DNA of 64,000 nt from Bradyrhizobium sp. AUGA SZCCT0283. GTDB lineage: Bacteria > Pseudomonadota > Alphaproteobacteria > Rhizobiales > Xanthobacteraceae. The position numbers were made by a program, and so were the translations under genes. Shown here in pieces: positions 33,320 to 41,937 of this stretch. The notes under the pieces are model-generated. The model was given only the letters and a program-made list of their open reading frames with translations. It made no database searches and had not been told where the DNA came from. The DNA is taken from positions 1 through 64,000 of the forward strand of contig NZ_JAFCLU010000016.1 of the NCBI RefSeq assembly GCF_018130385.1, written 5' to 3'. Position 1 is the stretch's first letter. Each line of letters opens with the position of its first letter.

Positions 33320-36300
33320 TTATCTGGCCTTCTTTTTCTTCTTTTTTGCCTTGGTCGTCGGCGGCTTCCTTCCCGGCTTCCTGGCCGTTTTTTTCTTCTT
33401 TGCCTTCTTGGTCACCGTCTTTGCAGCCGCCTTCTTGGCCCGCTTCGTTGCCGAAGAAGCTTTTTTGGATTTGGCAGCCTTCCTGGTCCTGGCTTTCTTG
33501 GTTATGGCTTTCTTAGCTTTAGCCTTCTTGGCCTTGGCCTTTTTGGCCTTGGGCTTCTTGGCGTCGGGCTTTTCGGCTTCAATGGCTTTCTCGGCTTCGA
33601 CAGCCTTCCTGGCCGCTGCGACCTTCCTGGCTTTGACCGGTCTCTCGGCTTCCCCAGCCTGCGTGCCTTCCGAAGCCTTCCTGGCCCTGGCTTTCTTGTC
33701 AGGCAAGGCAGCCGTTACGTTTCCCGAACCGGCTTGCTCAGGCGTTTCCATGGTTTGCTGCTCTTGTTCGACGTGTTGCGTCTGGATCAGCCCGACAGGC
33801 TCGGCGGGCGCTTCGACCGCATCAACCGGTTTCTCGCCTTCGGTAAGCGCCTTCCATTCGCGCAAGGCCTGCGCATCGCGCGGGGAGACGTCGGGATACT
33901 CGGCGTCTTCACCGACGGTCGGCAGGATCTTCCACGACCGGGCGCATTTGGTGCCCACTGCCTTCTCGACCACGACGGCGACACCAGGCACGTCGGGGAG
34001 GGTGAATGCGCTGGCGGGCGCGTCGTCGTTGGTCGCCATCGCGTTCGAGGTGATGCAGACTTCGGCCAGATCGACGTCGAACAGCGTGTTGAAGATGTTC
34101 TTGTCCGACACATAGACCAGCGGCGAAGCCTCCAGCGAGGAGCCGATGTTCTTGGCGGCGCGTTCGAGCTCGAGCGCACCGGTGACCACGCGCCTGACGT
34201 CGCGGATGGTTTCCCACTTCGTGGCGAGCGCATCGTCGCGGAATTGGTCAAAACCTTCCGGGAACAGCGTCAGGTGCACCGACGGCTCGGCGTGCGGCCT
34301 GTACATCCGCCACGCCTCTTCGCAGGTGAAGCTGAGCACCGGCGCCAGCCAGCGCAGGATCGCATCGCAGATGATGTCGATCGCGGTCAGCGCCGCCTTG
34401 CGCGTGACCGAGGACGGCGGATCGCAATAGAGCGCGTCCTTGCGGATATCGAAATAGAACGCCGACAATTCGGTATTCATGAACGCCGCCAGCGTCGCGA
34501 CCACCGTCTTGTAGTCGAACTCGGCATAGGCCTGGCGCACGATGGAGGCGCGTTTCGCCAGCTCGTGCAGCATCAAGCGTTCCAGCTCGGGCATGTCGGC
34601 ATGGGCGACCGCATCGGCAGGATCGAAATGATGCAGCGTGCCGAGCATCCAGCGGATCGAGTTGCGCAGCTTGCGGTAGGTTTCGATGGTGTTCTTGAGG
34701 ATCTCCGGTCCGATGCGCTGGTCGTCGGCATAGTCGGTGGCGCAGACCCAGAGGCGGAGAATATCCGCGCCAGAATCCTTCATCACCTTCTGCGGCTCGA
34801 CGGTGTTGCCGAGTGATTTCGACATCTTGCGGCCGTTCTCGTCCAGCGTGAAGCCGTGGGTGAGCACCACGTCATACGGCGCGCGGCCGCGGGTGCCGGC
34901 GCTTTCCAGCAGCGAGGAATGAAACCAGCCGCGATGCTGGTCCGATCCTTCCAGATACATCACGGTATCGTCGCCGCCATCGATCTTGCGGACGATGTTG
35001 CCGAGATTGGGAAAGTTCTGACGGTCTTCCAGCACGAAGGCGTGGGTCGAACCCGAATCGAACCAGACGTCGCAGATATCGTCGACTTTCTTCCATTCCT
35101 CAGCCGAGCGCGACCCAAGGAAGCGCTCGCGCGCGCCGTCCATGTACCAGGCGTCGGCGCCTTCCTCCATGAAAGCTTCGACGATGCGCTGATTGACGAT
35201 TTCGTCCTGCAGGATTTCGGCGGAGCCATCGCCCTTCTCGCGCACGAACACGGCGATCGGCACGCCCCAGGCGCGCTGGCGCGAGATCACCCAGTCCGGG
35301 CGGCCGGCGATCATGCCGTTGATGCGGTTTTGTCCTGCGGGCGGCACCCATTGCGTCACCGAGATCGCATGCAGCGCGCGGGCGCGCAGCGTGTCGCCGG
35401 GCTTCGCCTTGCCGTCAACGGCGATGTCCTTGTCCATCGCGATGAACCATTGCGGCGTGTTGCGGAAGATCACCGGCTTCTTCGAGCGCCAGGAATGCGG
35501 GTATTGATGCTTGAGCCGGCCGCGCGCCAGAAGCCTGCCGGCCTCGACCAGCGCCTTGATCACGGCCTCGTTGGCGTCGCCTTTTTCGCCCTTGTCGTTG
35601 ATCACGCGCTTGCCCGTAAAGCCCGGGGCATGGTCGGTGAAGGCGCCGTTCTCGTCGACGGTGTAGGGGATGGCGGTATTGATGCCGCGCGGCTCCAGCT
35701 CGCGCGCATTCGCCATCCAGACGTCGAAGTCCTCGCGGCCGTGGCCGGGCGCGGTGTGGACGAAGCCGGTACCGGTGTCGTCGGTGACATGGTCGCCGGG
35801 CAACAGCGGCACCGTGAATTCGTATCCGCCGCCGAAGCCTCGCAACGGGTGAGCGCATTCCACCGCGTCGAGCGTATCGGCCGGTATATCGCGCACCTTC
35901 TCATAGGCCGTGACGCGCGCCTGTTTGAACACTTCCCCTGCGAGCGCATCGGCGAGGATCAGGAGATCGCCGGTCTTTGCCCAATTGTCTGACGGCGCAT
36001 CGGTGACCTTGTAGAGGCCATAGGCGATCTTCGGCGAGAACGAGATGGCGCGGTTACCGGGCAGCGTCCACGGTGTCGTGGTCCAGATCACGACGGAAGC
36101 CTCGGCCAGCGCGCCATGCGCCGGCGAGGCGACCGGAAATTTCACCCACACCATGTCGGAGGTGTAGTCCTCGTATTCGACCTCAGCTTCGGCCAGCGCA
36201 GTCTTCTCGACCACGCTCCACATCACGGGCTTGGAGCCGCGATAGAGCGTTCCGTTGGCGGCGAACTTCATCAGCTCGCGCGCGATCTGCGCTTCGGCCG

Positions 36301-36829
36301 GATAGCTCATGGTGGCGTAGGGGTGATCCCAGTCGCCGATGATGCCGAGCCGCTTGAACTCCTCGCGCTGGACGTTGAGCCAGTGCGTCGCATAGGCGCG
36401 GCATTCTTTCCGGAACGCCACCATCGCGGTGGAGTCGCGGAAGTCCGGCTTCGGCTTGCCCTTGGAGCGGTAGTTCTCTTCCTCGATCTTCCATTCGATC
36501 GGCAGGCCGTGACAGTCCCAGCCCGGCACGTAGTTGGAATCGAAGCCCAGCATCTGCTGGCTCTTGGTGACGACGTCCTTGAGGATCTTGTTGAGGGCGT
36601 GTCCGATATGGATGTTGCCGTTGGCGTAGGGCGGCCCGTCATGCAGCACGAATTTGGCGCGGCCGGCGGCGTCCTTTCGTAGCTTTTCGTAGAGGTCGAT
36701 CTCGTTCCAGTATTTGAGGATTTCCGGCTCGCGCTGGGGCAGGCCGGCGCGCATCGGGAATTCCGTCTGCGGCAGGAACAGGGTTTTTGAATAGTCGGGG
36801 ACGTCGGACTTTTGCGGATTTTGGGACAT
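33320..36829 (-). CDS. ileS: Isoleucyl-tRNA synthetase with histone H1-like tail
   Basis: 1169 residues. It charges tRNA-Ile. The class I signatures are GNIHIGHALN and KMSKSLGNTV; the editing domain lies between them and the anticodon-binding domain after. The C-terminal zinc finger is degraded: of four expected Cys only KCARSW keeps one. Beyond it comes a tail of about 150 residues that E. coli-type enzymes lack. It is built of Lys, Ala and Arg, with repeats of KKAKAKKAKAKKA, and ends KKKKKKAR, resembling histone H1. ATG at 36829 gives the usual start; longer frames upstream lack homology. Confidence 0.96.
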   Translation of the reverse strand: MSQNPQKSDVPDYSKTLFLPQTEFPMRAGLPQREPEILKYWNEIDLYEKLRKDAAGRAKFVLHDGPPYANGNIHIGHALNKILKDVVTKSQQMLGFDSNYVPGWDCHGLPIEWKIEEENYRSKGKPKPDFRDSTAMVAFRKECRAYATHWLNVQREEFKRLGIIGDWDHPYATMSYPAEAQIARELMKFAANGTLYRGSKPVMWSVVEKTALAEAEVEYEDYTSDMVWVKFPVASPAHGALAEASVVIWTTTPWTLPGNRAISFSPKIAYGLYKVTDAPSDNWAKTGDLLILADALAGEVFKQARVTAYEKVRDIPADTLDAVECAHPLRGFGGGYEFTVPLLPGDHVTDDTGTGFVHTAPGHGREDFDVWMANARELEPRGINTAIPYTVDENGAFTDHAPGFTGKRVINDKGEKGDANEAVIKALVEAGRLLARGRLKHQYPHSWRSKKPVIFRNTPQWFIAMDKDIAVDGKAKPGDTLRARALHAISVTQWVPPAGQNRINGMIAGRPDWVISRQRAWGVPIAVFVREKGDGSAEILQDEIVNQRIVEAFMEEGADAWYMDGARERFLGSRSAEEWKKVDDICDVWFDSGSTHAFVLEDRQNFPNLGNIVRKIDGGDDTVMYLEGSDQHRGWFHSSLLESAGTRGRAPYDVVLTHGFTLDENGRKMSKSLGNTVEPQKVMKDSGADILRLWVCATDYADDQRIGPEILKNTIETYRKLRNSIRWMLGTLHHFDPADAVAHADMPELERLMLHELAKRASIVRQAYAEFDYKTVVATLAAFMNTELSAFYFDIRKDALYCDPPSSVTRKAALTAIDIICDAILRWLAPVLSFTCEEAWRMYRPHAEPSVHLTLFPEGFDQFRDDALATKWETIRDVRRVVTGALELERAAKNIGSSLEASPLVYVSDKNIFNTLFDVDLAEVCITSNAMATNDDAPASAFTLPDVPGVAVVVEKAVGTKCARSWKILPTVGEDAEYPDVSPRDAQALREWKALTEGEKPVDAVEAPAEPVGLIQTQHVEQEQQTMETPEQAGSGNVTAALPDKKARARKASEGTQAGEAERPVKARKVAAARKAVEAEKAIEAEKPDAKKPKAKKAKAKKAKAKKAITKKARTRKAAKSKKASSATKRAKKAAAKTVTKKAKKKKTARKPGRKPPTTKAKKKKKKAR

Positions 36830-37025
36830 GAACGCTCTGGTTTGGCTCGTAAACGGCGCGAGAGGCGCTGAGGAATAGCGGGTGAACAGGAAAATCCCGG
36901 TCTTGCGCCGAGCAGAACGCTCAGGCGGAAGCCGGGCCGCTAATGCTGATGGTGCGCCGCGCAAACATGGGGGCTTTCCATAGCAGCCGGAAGGCAGAAG
37001 CGCAAAGGCTGCGGCCGACGCGGTA

Positions 37026-37580
37026 TCAGGCCTGTCGCAGTCGGGCCGGGTTTCCGGCAACCGTCTGGCCCGCGGCAACATCTCGCGTGACGACGCTGCC
37101 GGCGCCGATCACCGCGCCATCGCCGATCGTAATCCCTGGCAGGATGATGGCGCCGCCACCGATCCAGACATCGCTACCGATCCGCACCGGGCGGCCGAAT
37201 TCAAGGCCGGTCCGCCGCGTCTCGGCGTCGCGCGGGTGGTCGGCGGCATAGATTTGCGTCGCGGGTCCGATCTGGGTGCGGTCGCCGATTGTGACTTCGA
37301 CGACGTCGAGGATGACGCAGTTGAAGTTGAGAAACACCTCGTCGCCGAGCCGGATGTTGTAGCCATAGTCGCAAAAGAACGGCGGACGGATCACGGCGCC
37401 GGTGCCGACACGGGCGAAATGGGCCGACAGCAGCGCGTGACGCTCAGCCACGGGTGCTGCGAGCGCCGCATTGTAGTTGGCAAGCCAGGCCTTGTTGGCG
37501 GCGGCATCCGCCTGCAGCTCGGGGTCGCCGGGGCGGTACAGCTCGCCGGCCAGCATTTTTTCTTTTTCCGTCTTGTTCAA
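37026..37580 (-). CDS. Maltose/galactoside O-acetyltransferase-like protein
   Basis: 184 residues of the left-handed beta-helix acetyltransferase family. N-terminal MLAGELYRPGDPEL is the maltose acetyltransferase cap domain, and the hexapeptide repeats run from IRLGDEVFLNFNCVILD to AVIGAGSVVTRDV. The catalytic His is in YAADHPRDAETR. It transfers acetyl from acetyl-CoA to a sugar hydroxyl. TTG at 37580 overlaps the ribF stop, with GGAG seven bases upstream, so it is coupled to ribF; ATG at 37556 is the alternative. Confidence 0.9.
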   Translation of the reverse strand: MNKTEKEKMLAGELYRPGDPELQADAAANKAWLANYNAALAAPVAERHALLSAHFARVGTGAVIRPPFFCDYGYNIRLGDEVFLNFNCVILDVVEVTIGDRTQIGPATQIYAADHPRDAETRRTGLEFGRPVRIGSDVWIGGGAIILPGITIGDGAVIGAGSVVTRDVAAGQTVAGNPARLRQA

Positions 37581-38560
37581 CCAATCGCTCCGAGCTTGGG
37601 AAAGGCGTCCGGCGCCGCGGCCAGTGCCGCGCGCGCCCTGGCGCTGTCGTCATCCATCTGGCGTATCAACGCTTCGATGGTGTCGAATTTCAGCTCGTCA
37701 CGGATGAAACCGATGAAGGCGACGTCGAGCACAGTGCCATAGAGGTCGCCCTTGAAGTCAAACAGGAACACTTCGAGCAGCGGCGCGCCGTTGTCGAAGG
37801 TCGGGCGGCGGCCGAAGCTCGCGACCGCATCGAAGCGCACTTGGTCCTTTCGCTGGCCGCGGCCGACCCGCACCGCATAGATGCCGTGCTTGAGGCTGCA
37901 ATTCTTGTCGAGGCGGATATTGGCGGTGGGGTAGCCGAGATCGCGGCCGCGCTTCTCGCCATGGATCACCTCGCCGCTGACGAACCACGGCCCGCCCAGC
38001 ATGGCGGTGGCTTCGTCGATCTGGCCCTCCGCCAGCGCCATGCGGATCGCGCTGGAGGACACCGGCCGTTCCTCGATATCGACATGGGCCTGGACGTCGA
38101 CCTCGATGCCGAGCCGCGGCCCCTCGCTGACCAGCAGGCTCGGCGAGCCGGCACGGCCCTTGCCGAAATGAAAGTCGTAGCCGACCGCAATGCCGCTGAC
38201 GCCGAGGCGCTGGATGAGGTCATGGTGAATGAATTCTTGCGCCGAGGTTCCGGCGCGGGTCTTGTCGAACGTCATCACCACGGCACCGTCCAGCCCTGTC
38301 CCGGCCAGCAGCCGCAGCTTGCTGGCTTCGTCGGACAGCCGGAATTGCGGGCTGTTCGGGCTGAAAAAGCTGCGCGGATGTGGCTCGAAGGTAACGGCGA
38401 AAGCTGGCTTGCCGTGGGCGCGGCCCATCCGTAAGGCCGCGTCGATCACGGCCCGGTGCCCCAGATGAACGCCGTCGAAATTGCCCATGGCGACCACGGT
38501 CCCGCGGGGGATCTCGGCGGCAGGGGTGGTGTCTCGGATAACGGTAAAATCAGTAGTCAT
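37577..38560 (-). CDS. ribF: Bifunctional riboflavin kinase / FAD synthetase
   Basis: 327 residues. The N-terminal adenylyltransferase domain has AMGNFDGVHLGHRAVID and EPHPRSFF; the C-terminal kinase domain has GEKRGRDLGYPTANI and FRDELKF-like IRDELKFDTIEALI. It makes FMN and FAD in the cytoplasm. It overlaps the acetyltransferase gene by four bases. No FMN riboswitch is seen in the short upstream region, which is shared with a divergent response regulator. Confidence 0.95.
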   Translation of the reverse strand: MTTDFTVIRDTTPAAEIPRGTVVAMGNFDGVHLGHRAVIDAALRMGRAHGKPAFAVTFEPHPRSFFSPNSPQFRLSDEASKLRLLAGTGLDGAVVMTFDKTRAGTSAQEFIHHDLIQRLGVSGIAVGYDFHFGKGRAGSPSLLVSEGPRLGIEVDVQAHVDIEERPVSSSAIRMALAEGQIDEATAMLGGPWFVSGEVIHGEKRGRDLGYPTANIRLDKNCSLKHGIYAVRVGRGQRKDQVRFDAVASFGRRPTFDNGAPLLEVFLFDFKGDLYGTVLDVAFIGFIRDELKFDTIEALIRQMDDDSARARAALAAAPDAFPKLGAIG

Positions 38561-38780
38561 TTCAGGGATTCTTCAGGGATTCTGGGTCTTGTGAACGCGG
38601 CCGGACCGTGACGCGGTGCCCCCGTCGAAGTCAAGCGGGGCGGGTCGGACCAAAACGGATGCAATCCGGTGCCGTCCGGTTAACGGGCTGTTTAACGGCA
38701 GGTGCTAGAGGTTGGGGGAGGACTGCGGGTCGCGCAGGCCTGTCGAATATTTGTGGCGTAAGCGTTGAGTGGGGGAAAAG

Positions 38781-39176
38781 ATGGCGGTTGATTTGTCCAT
38801 GCCGGTTCTGGTGGTTGATGACTACAGCACCATGATCCGCATCATCCGAAATCTTCTGAAGCAGCTCGGCTTCGACAACATCGACGATGCCAGCGACGGC
38901 TCGGCGGCGCTGAACAAGATGCGCGGCAAGAAATACGGGCTCGTGATTTCCGACTGGAACATGGAGCCGATGACCGGCTACGACCTGCTCAAGGAAGTCC
39001 GTGCCGACCCCAATCTGGCCACCACGCCCTTCATCATGATCACGGCGGAATCCAAGACCGAGAACGTGATCGCCGCCAAGAAGGCCGGCGTGAACAACTA
39101 CATCGTCAAGCCGTTCAACGCGGCAACGCTGAAGACCAAGATCGAGGCGGTCTTCCCGGACATGGCGACGGCGTAA
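38781..39176 (+). CDS. cheY: CheY-like single-domain response regulator
   Basis: 131 residues, one receiver domain only. The acidic pocket D13/D14 and phosphoacceptor D58 (SDWNMEP), the switch T88 (IMITAE) and K110 (IVKPFN) are intact. WNMEPMTGYDLL resembles chemotaxis CheY. GGGGGAAAAG stands directly before the ATG. No chemotaxis genes are adjacent, so it may serve a remote kinase or motor. A TTAA-N8-TTAAC sequence about 100 bases upstream nearly matches a CtrA box. Confidence 0.9.
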   Translation: MAVDLSMPVLVVDDYSTMIRIIRNLLKQLGFDNIDDASDGSAALNKMRGKKYGLVISDWNMEPMTGYDLLKEVRADPNLATTPFIMITAESKTENVIAAKKAGVNNYIVKPFNAATLKTKIEAVFPDMATA

Positions 39177-39349
39177 GGCGCCTGGTCTCCAGCTCGCTCC
39201 AATTCTCGTGATGCCCGGCCCAGTCCCAGGCATGCTGCGCTCTCATGAGTCCACGCCCTACCAGGTCTTGCGTTTTCAGATGATGTAAGGCCCATTCCTA
39301 CCTTGCATGGGGTTGTTTTCGCAATTTTGAGTCCGGTGCAGCGATGCAC

Positions 39350-40204
39350 CTACCACTTGAGCTCCCGCATCAGCGCGCGGGGTGGATGACCGAACAGCTC
39401 CTTCACCGAGGCCGGATCGAGCTGGTCGATGCCCTCGAATTCCTCGGAATGGATACCGCGGGTGAGGAAAAGGCAATCGACACCGAAACCGAGCGCGCCG
39501 GTGAGATCGGTCCGCACCGAATCTCCGATCGCCAGCACGCGGTCGAGCGAGGTCGGCTGGCCGCGGCGTTCGGCGGCGAGCGCCATGGCGCGTTCATAGA
39601 TCGGCCGGTGCGGCTTGCCGTAGAAGATCACCTCGCCGCCTAATTCGCGATAGAGCTCCGCGATGGCGCCCGCGCAATAGATCAGGCGGTCGCCGCGTTC
39701 GACGACGATGTCGGGGTTGGCGCAAATCAGCGGCAGCTGGTGCTCGCGCGCCTGCAGCATCATGGCGCGATAGTCTTCCGCCGACTCGGTCTCGTCGTCG
39801 AACAGGCCGGTGCAGACGATGTAGTCGGCCTGTTCCAGCGGCGCCGTCGCGGCGTCGAGCCCGCGATGGATCGACGAATCCCGCTCCGGACCGATCCAGA
39901 ACATCTTCTTGCCGGGATGGTCGGCGACGAAATTCCGGGTCAGGTCGCCGGAACTGACGATGGCGTCGTAGGTTTCGTCGGCGACGCCGAGCTTGCGCAA
40001 CTGGCGCTGCACGGAATCGGCCGGCCGCGGCGCGTTGGTGATCAGGATGACGGTGCCGCCGCGCTGGCGATAGGTGTGCAGCGCCGCGCAGGCTTCGGGA
40101 AAGGACTCCAGCCCATTATGCACCACGCCCCAGATGTCGGAGAGGATGACCTCCACGCCCTCCACGAGGTCGCTCAGCCTCTCCACGAAACGCAATGAGG
40201 TCAT
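39350..40204 (-). CDS. HAD superfamily class IIA phosphatase (TIGR01459-like)
   Basis: 284 residues. The nucleophile motif is LSDIWGVVHNG, in which the second Asp of DxD is replaced by Trp, as in the family I recall as TIGR01459. Motif II is ILITNAPRP, motif III FYGKPHRPIYERA, motif IV IGDSVRTDLTGA. The class IIA cap lies between motifs II and III. Substrate is unknown; sugar or nucleotide phosphates are usual. It is downstream of the EAL gene with a 15-base gap, so probably cotranscribed. Confidence 0.9.
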   Translation of the reverse strand: MTSLRFVERLSDLVEGVEVILSDIWGVVHNGLESFPEACAALHTYRQRGGTVILITNAPRPADSVQRQLRKLGVADETYDAIVSSGDLTRNFVADHPGKKMFWIGPERDSSIHRGLDAATAPLEQADYIVCTGLFDDETESAEDYRAMMLQAREHQLPLICANPDIVVERGDRLIYCAGAIAELYRELGGEVIFYGKPHRPIYERAMALAAERRGQPTSLDRVLAIGDSVRTDLTGALGFGVDCLFLTRGIHSEEFEGIDQLDPASVKELFGHPPRALMRELKW

Positions 40205-40219
40205 GAGTTCGGAAGCCTG

Positions 40220-41716
40220 TTAGCCCGGTCCTGCGGCACGGCGCGCCAGTGCGGCATTGCCGGTCGCCCGCATCGGGGGCTCGGCGGCCGGGCCGGCGAT
40301 GGGAACGGTGCTGCTGGAGCCATTGGGAGTGCCGGATTCCTTGTTTGCTGTCGCCCCGCCGGTAGCAGATGCCCCCTCGGGCCGCAACGGCCGCGGCGGC
40401 GCAAACAGGAAGCCCTGCCCAAACCGCACGTCATAGTCGAGCAGGTCCACCACCGCGCGCTCGCCCTCGATCTTTTCGGCGATCAGGTCGATGCCGAAGC
40501 GGCCGAGCAGGTCGGAAAGGTCGGAGGGATGGATGTCCGAGGTCGAGCTTTGCTTGGGATCGAGCAACAATGCCGCAGGCACCTTGATGAAACGGACGCC
40601 GCGGTCGGCGAGGTCGCGCGGTTCGATCCGCAAGTCGGTTACATGATCGATCGAGAAGCGGTAGCCGCGCTGCGACAGCGCGGCGAGATTCTCGATTTCG
40701 ATCGGGCCGAGGTGGCGGAACGCCGCCTGCTTGAATTCGAGCACGAAGGACGGCGCCAGCGCCCGATTGGCCTCGAGGAAGTCGAGGCATTGCGCGAAAT
40801 TGGCGGGATTGCCGAGCGTCGCCGCCGAGACGTTGCAGAACACGCCGACGTCCTTGTTGCGCACCATCAGTCGGCGCAACACCTGGATACAGCGCAGCAT
40901 CACCATGTGATCGATCTTGCCAATCAGCCCGCCGGCTTCGGCGGTGGCGATGAAATCGTCGGCGGTGAGTATCTGGTCCTTGTCGTCGCGCAGCCGCGTC
41001 ACCGCCTCGTAGAAGCGCACCTTGCGCTGCGGCAGCGTCACCATCGGCTGCAGGTAGATGTCGAGCCGGCTTTCCTCGACGGCATTTTTCACCGCGGCAA
41101 GCAGTTGCGGCTGGCTGCGCGAGGGCGAAGCGGCTTCCGCGGCAACCGCTGAAGGTGCCGGCTTTGCAGCTGCAACCGGCGCGGGCCTGACGGTGGGCGG
41201 CGCTTGCTCCGGGGTGATCGCCGGTTGTTCCTCGGAATGCGGCCTGTCCGACGGGGCGGGGGGCGCGGCCGCCGCGCCCGAGGCCAGCAGATCCTCATGG
41301 CTCGCCACCGAGATGGCCAGTTGCTTGACCAGCCCGCCGAGTTCGTTGATCTCGCCGAGGACGGCCTGGATGCGGTCGGAGCTTGCAGAGTTCGCCGACA
41401 CCACCCGGCCCTCGACCGCGGCGAGCCGACGGCCGAATTCGGCGACCTGGCGGGCGAGGTCGGCGGTGCCGCGGGAAAGATCGGCGATCTGGCCGCCGAC
41501 ATCGGAGCGGTCGCGCAGCCGCATCGACACGGCGTTGTAGAGGATCAGGAAGGTCAGCGCGGTGAGCGCCACGATCGCGGATTCGGTGCCGCTGAAGCCG
41601 GCCACCGCATGCAGGACGAGGCCGAGGGAGGCTGCAACCAGCACCATGCAGATGGCGATGAAAATCGTCGAAATGCGAATCATGTCGCGCGCTGCGCCCT
41701 CAGGTCCGAACTGCAT
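40220..41716 (-). CDS. TipF-like membrane protein with degenerate EAL domain
   Basis: 498 residues. Two transmembrane helices (about 15-37 and 48-62) are followed by a coiled-coil region (about 75-140), an Ala/Pro linker and an EAL-fold domain (about 205-445). The signature reads YEAVTRL instead of EAL, the second site is VLEFKQA and the DDFG position reads DHVTD, so phosphodiesterase activity is unlikely. Helices, coiled coil and degenerate EAL match Caulobacter TipF, a cyclic-di-GMP receptor for flagellar assembly. A disordered Gly/Pro/Ala tail ends the protein. ATG at 41683 is an alternative start. Confidence 0.85.
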   Translation of the reverse strand: MQFGPEGAARDMIRISTIFIAICMVLVAASLGLVLHAVAGFSGTESAIVALTALTFLILYNAVSMRLRDRSDVGGQIADLSRGTADLARQVAEFGRRLAAVEGRVVSANSASSDRIQAVLGEINELGGLVKQLAISVASHEDLLASGAAAAPPAPSDRPHSEEQPAITPEQAPPTVRPAPVAAAKPAPSAVAAEAASPSRSQPQLLAAVKNAVEESRLDIYLQPMVTLPQRKVRFYEAVTRLRDDKDQILTADDFIATAEAGGLIGKIDHMVMLRCIQVLRRLMVRNKDVGVFCNVSAATLGNPANFAQCLDFLEANRALAPSFVLEFKQAAFRHLGPIEIENLAALSQRGYRFSIDHVTDLRIEPRDLADRGVRFIKVPAALLLDPKQSSTSDIHPSDLSDLLGRFGIDLIAEKIEGERAVVDLLDYDVRFGQGFLFAPPRPLRPEGASATGGATANKESGTPNGSSSTVPIAGPAAEPPMRATGNAALARRAAGPG

Positions 41717-41937
41717 TCACCCGGGAAAACACGGAAGTTTCAGCCATGGTCCGCCTTGCGCTCCCCGAGCGGCGCAACCTTAGCATCAATGTTGATTCGC
41801 AGAGCTAGTGTTCTTTGGGCACGGTCGGAACTGGAAGTGCAGCGCCGGTCAGTCGCGTGTCCCGGCCGTGAGCCATGTCGAGGATCAGGACCGAGGAGAG
41901 ATCGGCCCCGGCTCAAGGCCGGGGCACGGGGCAGCCG

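Noticed and set aside
38680..38696. TTAA-N8-TTAAC upstream of the CheY gene as a CtrA box
   Set aside because: Spacing is eight, not seven; kept only as a remark.
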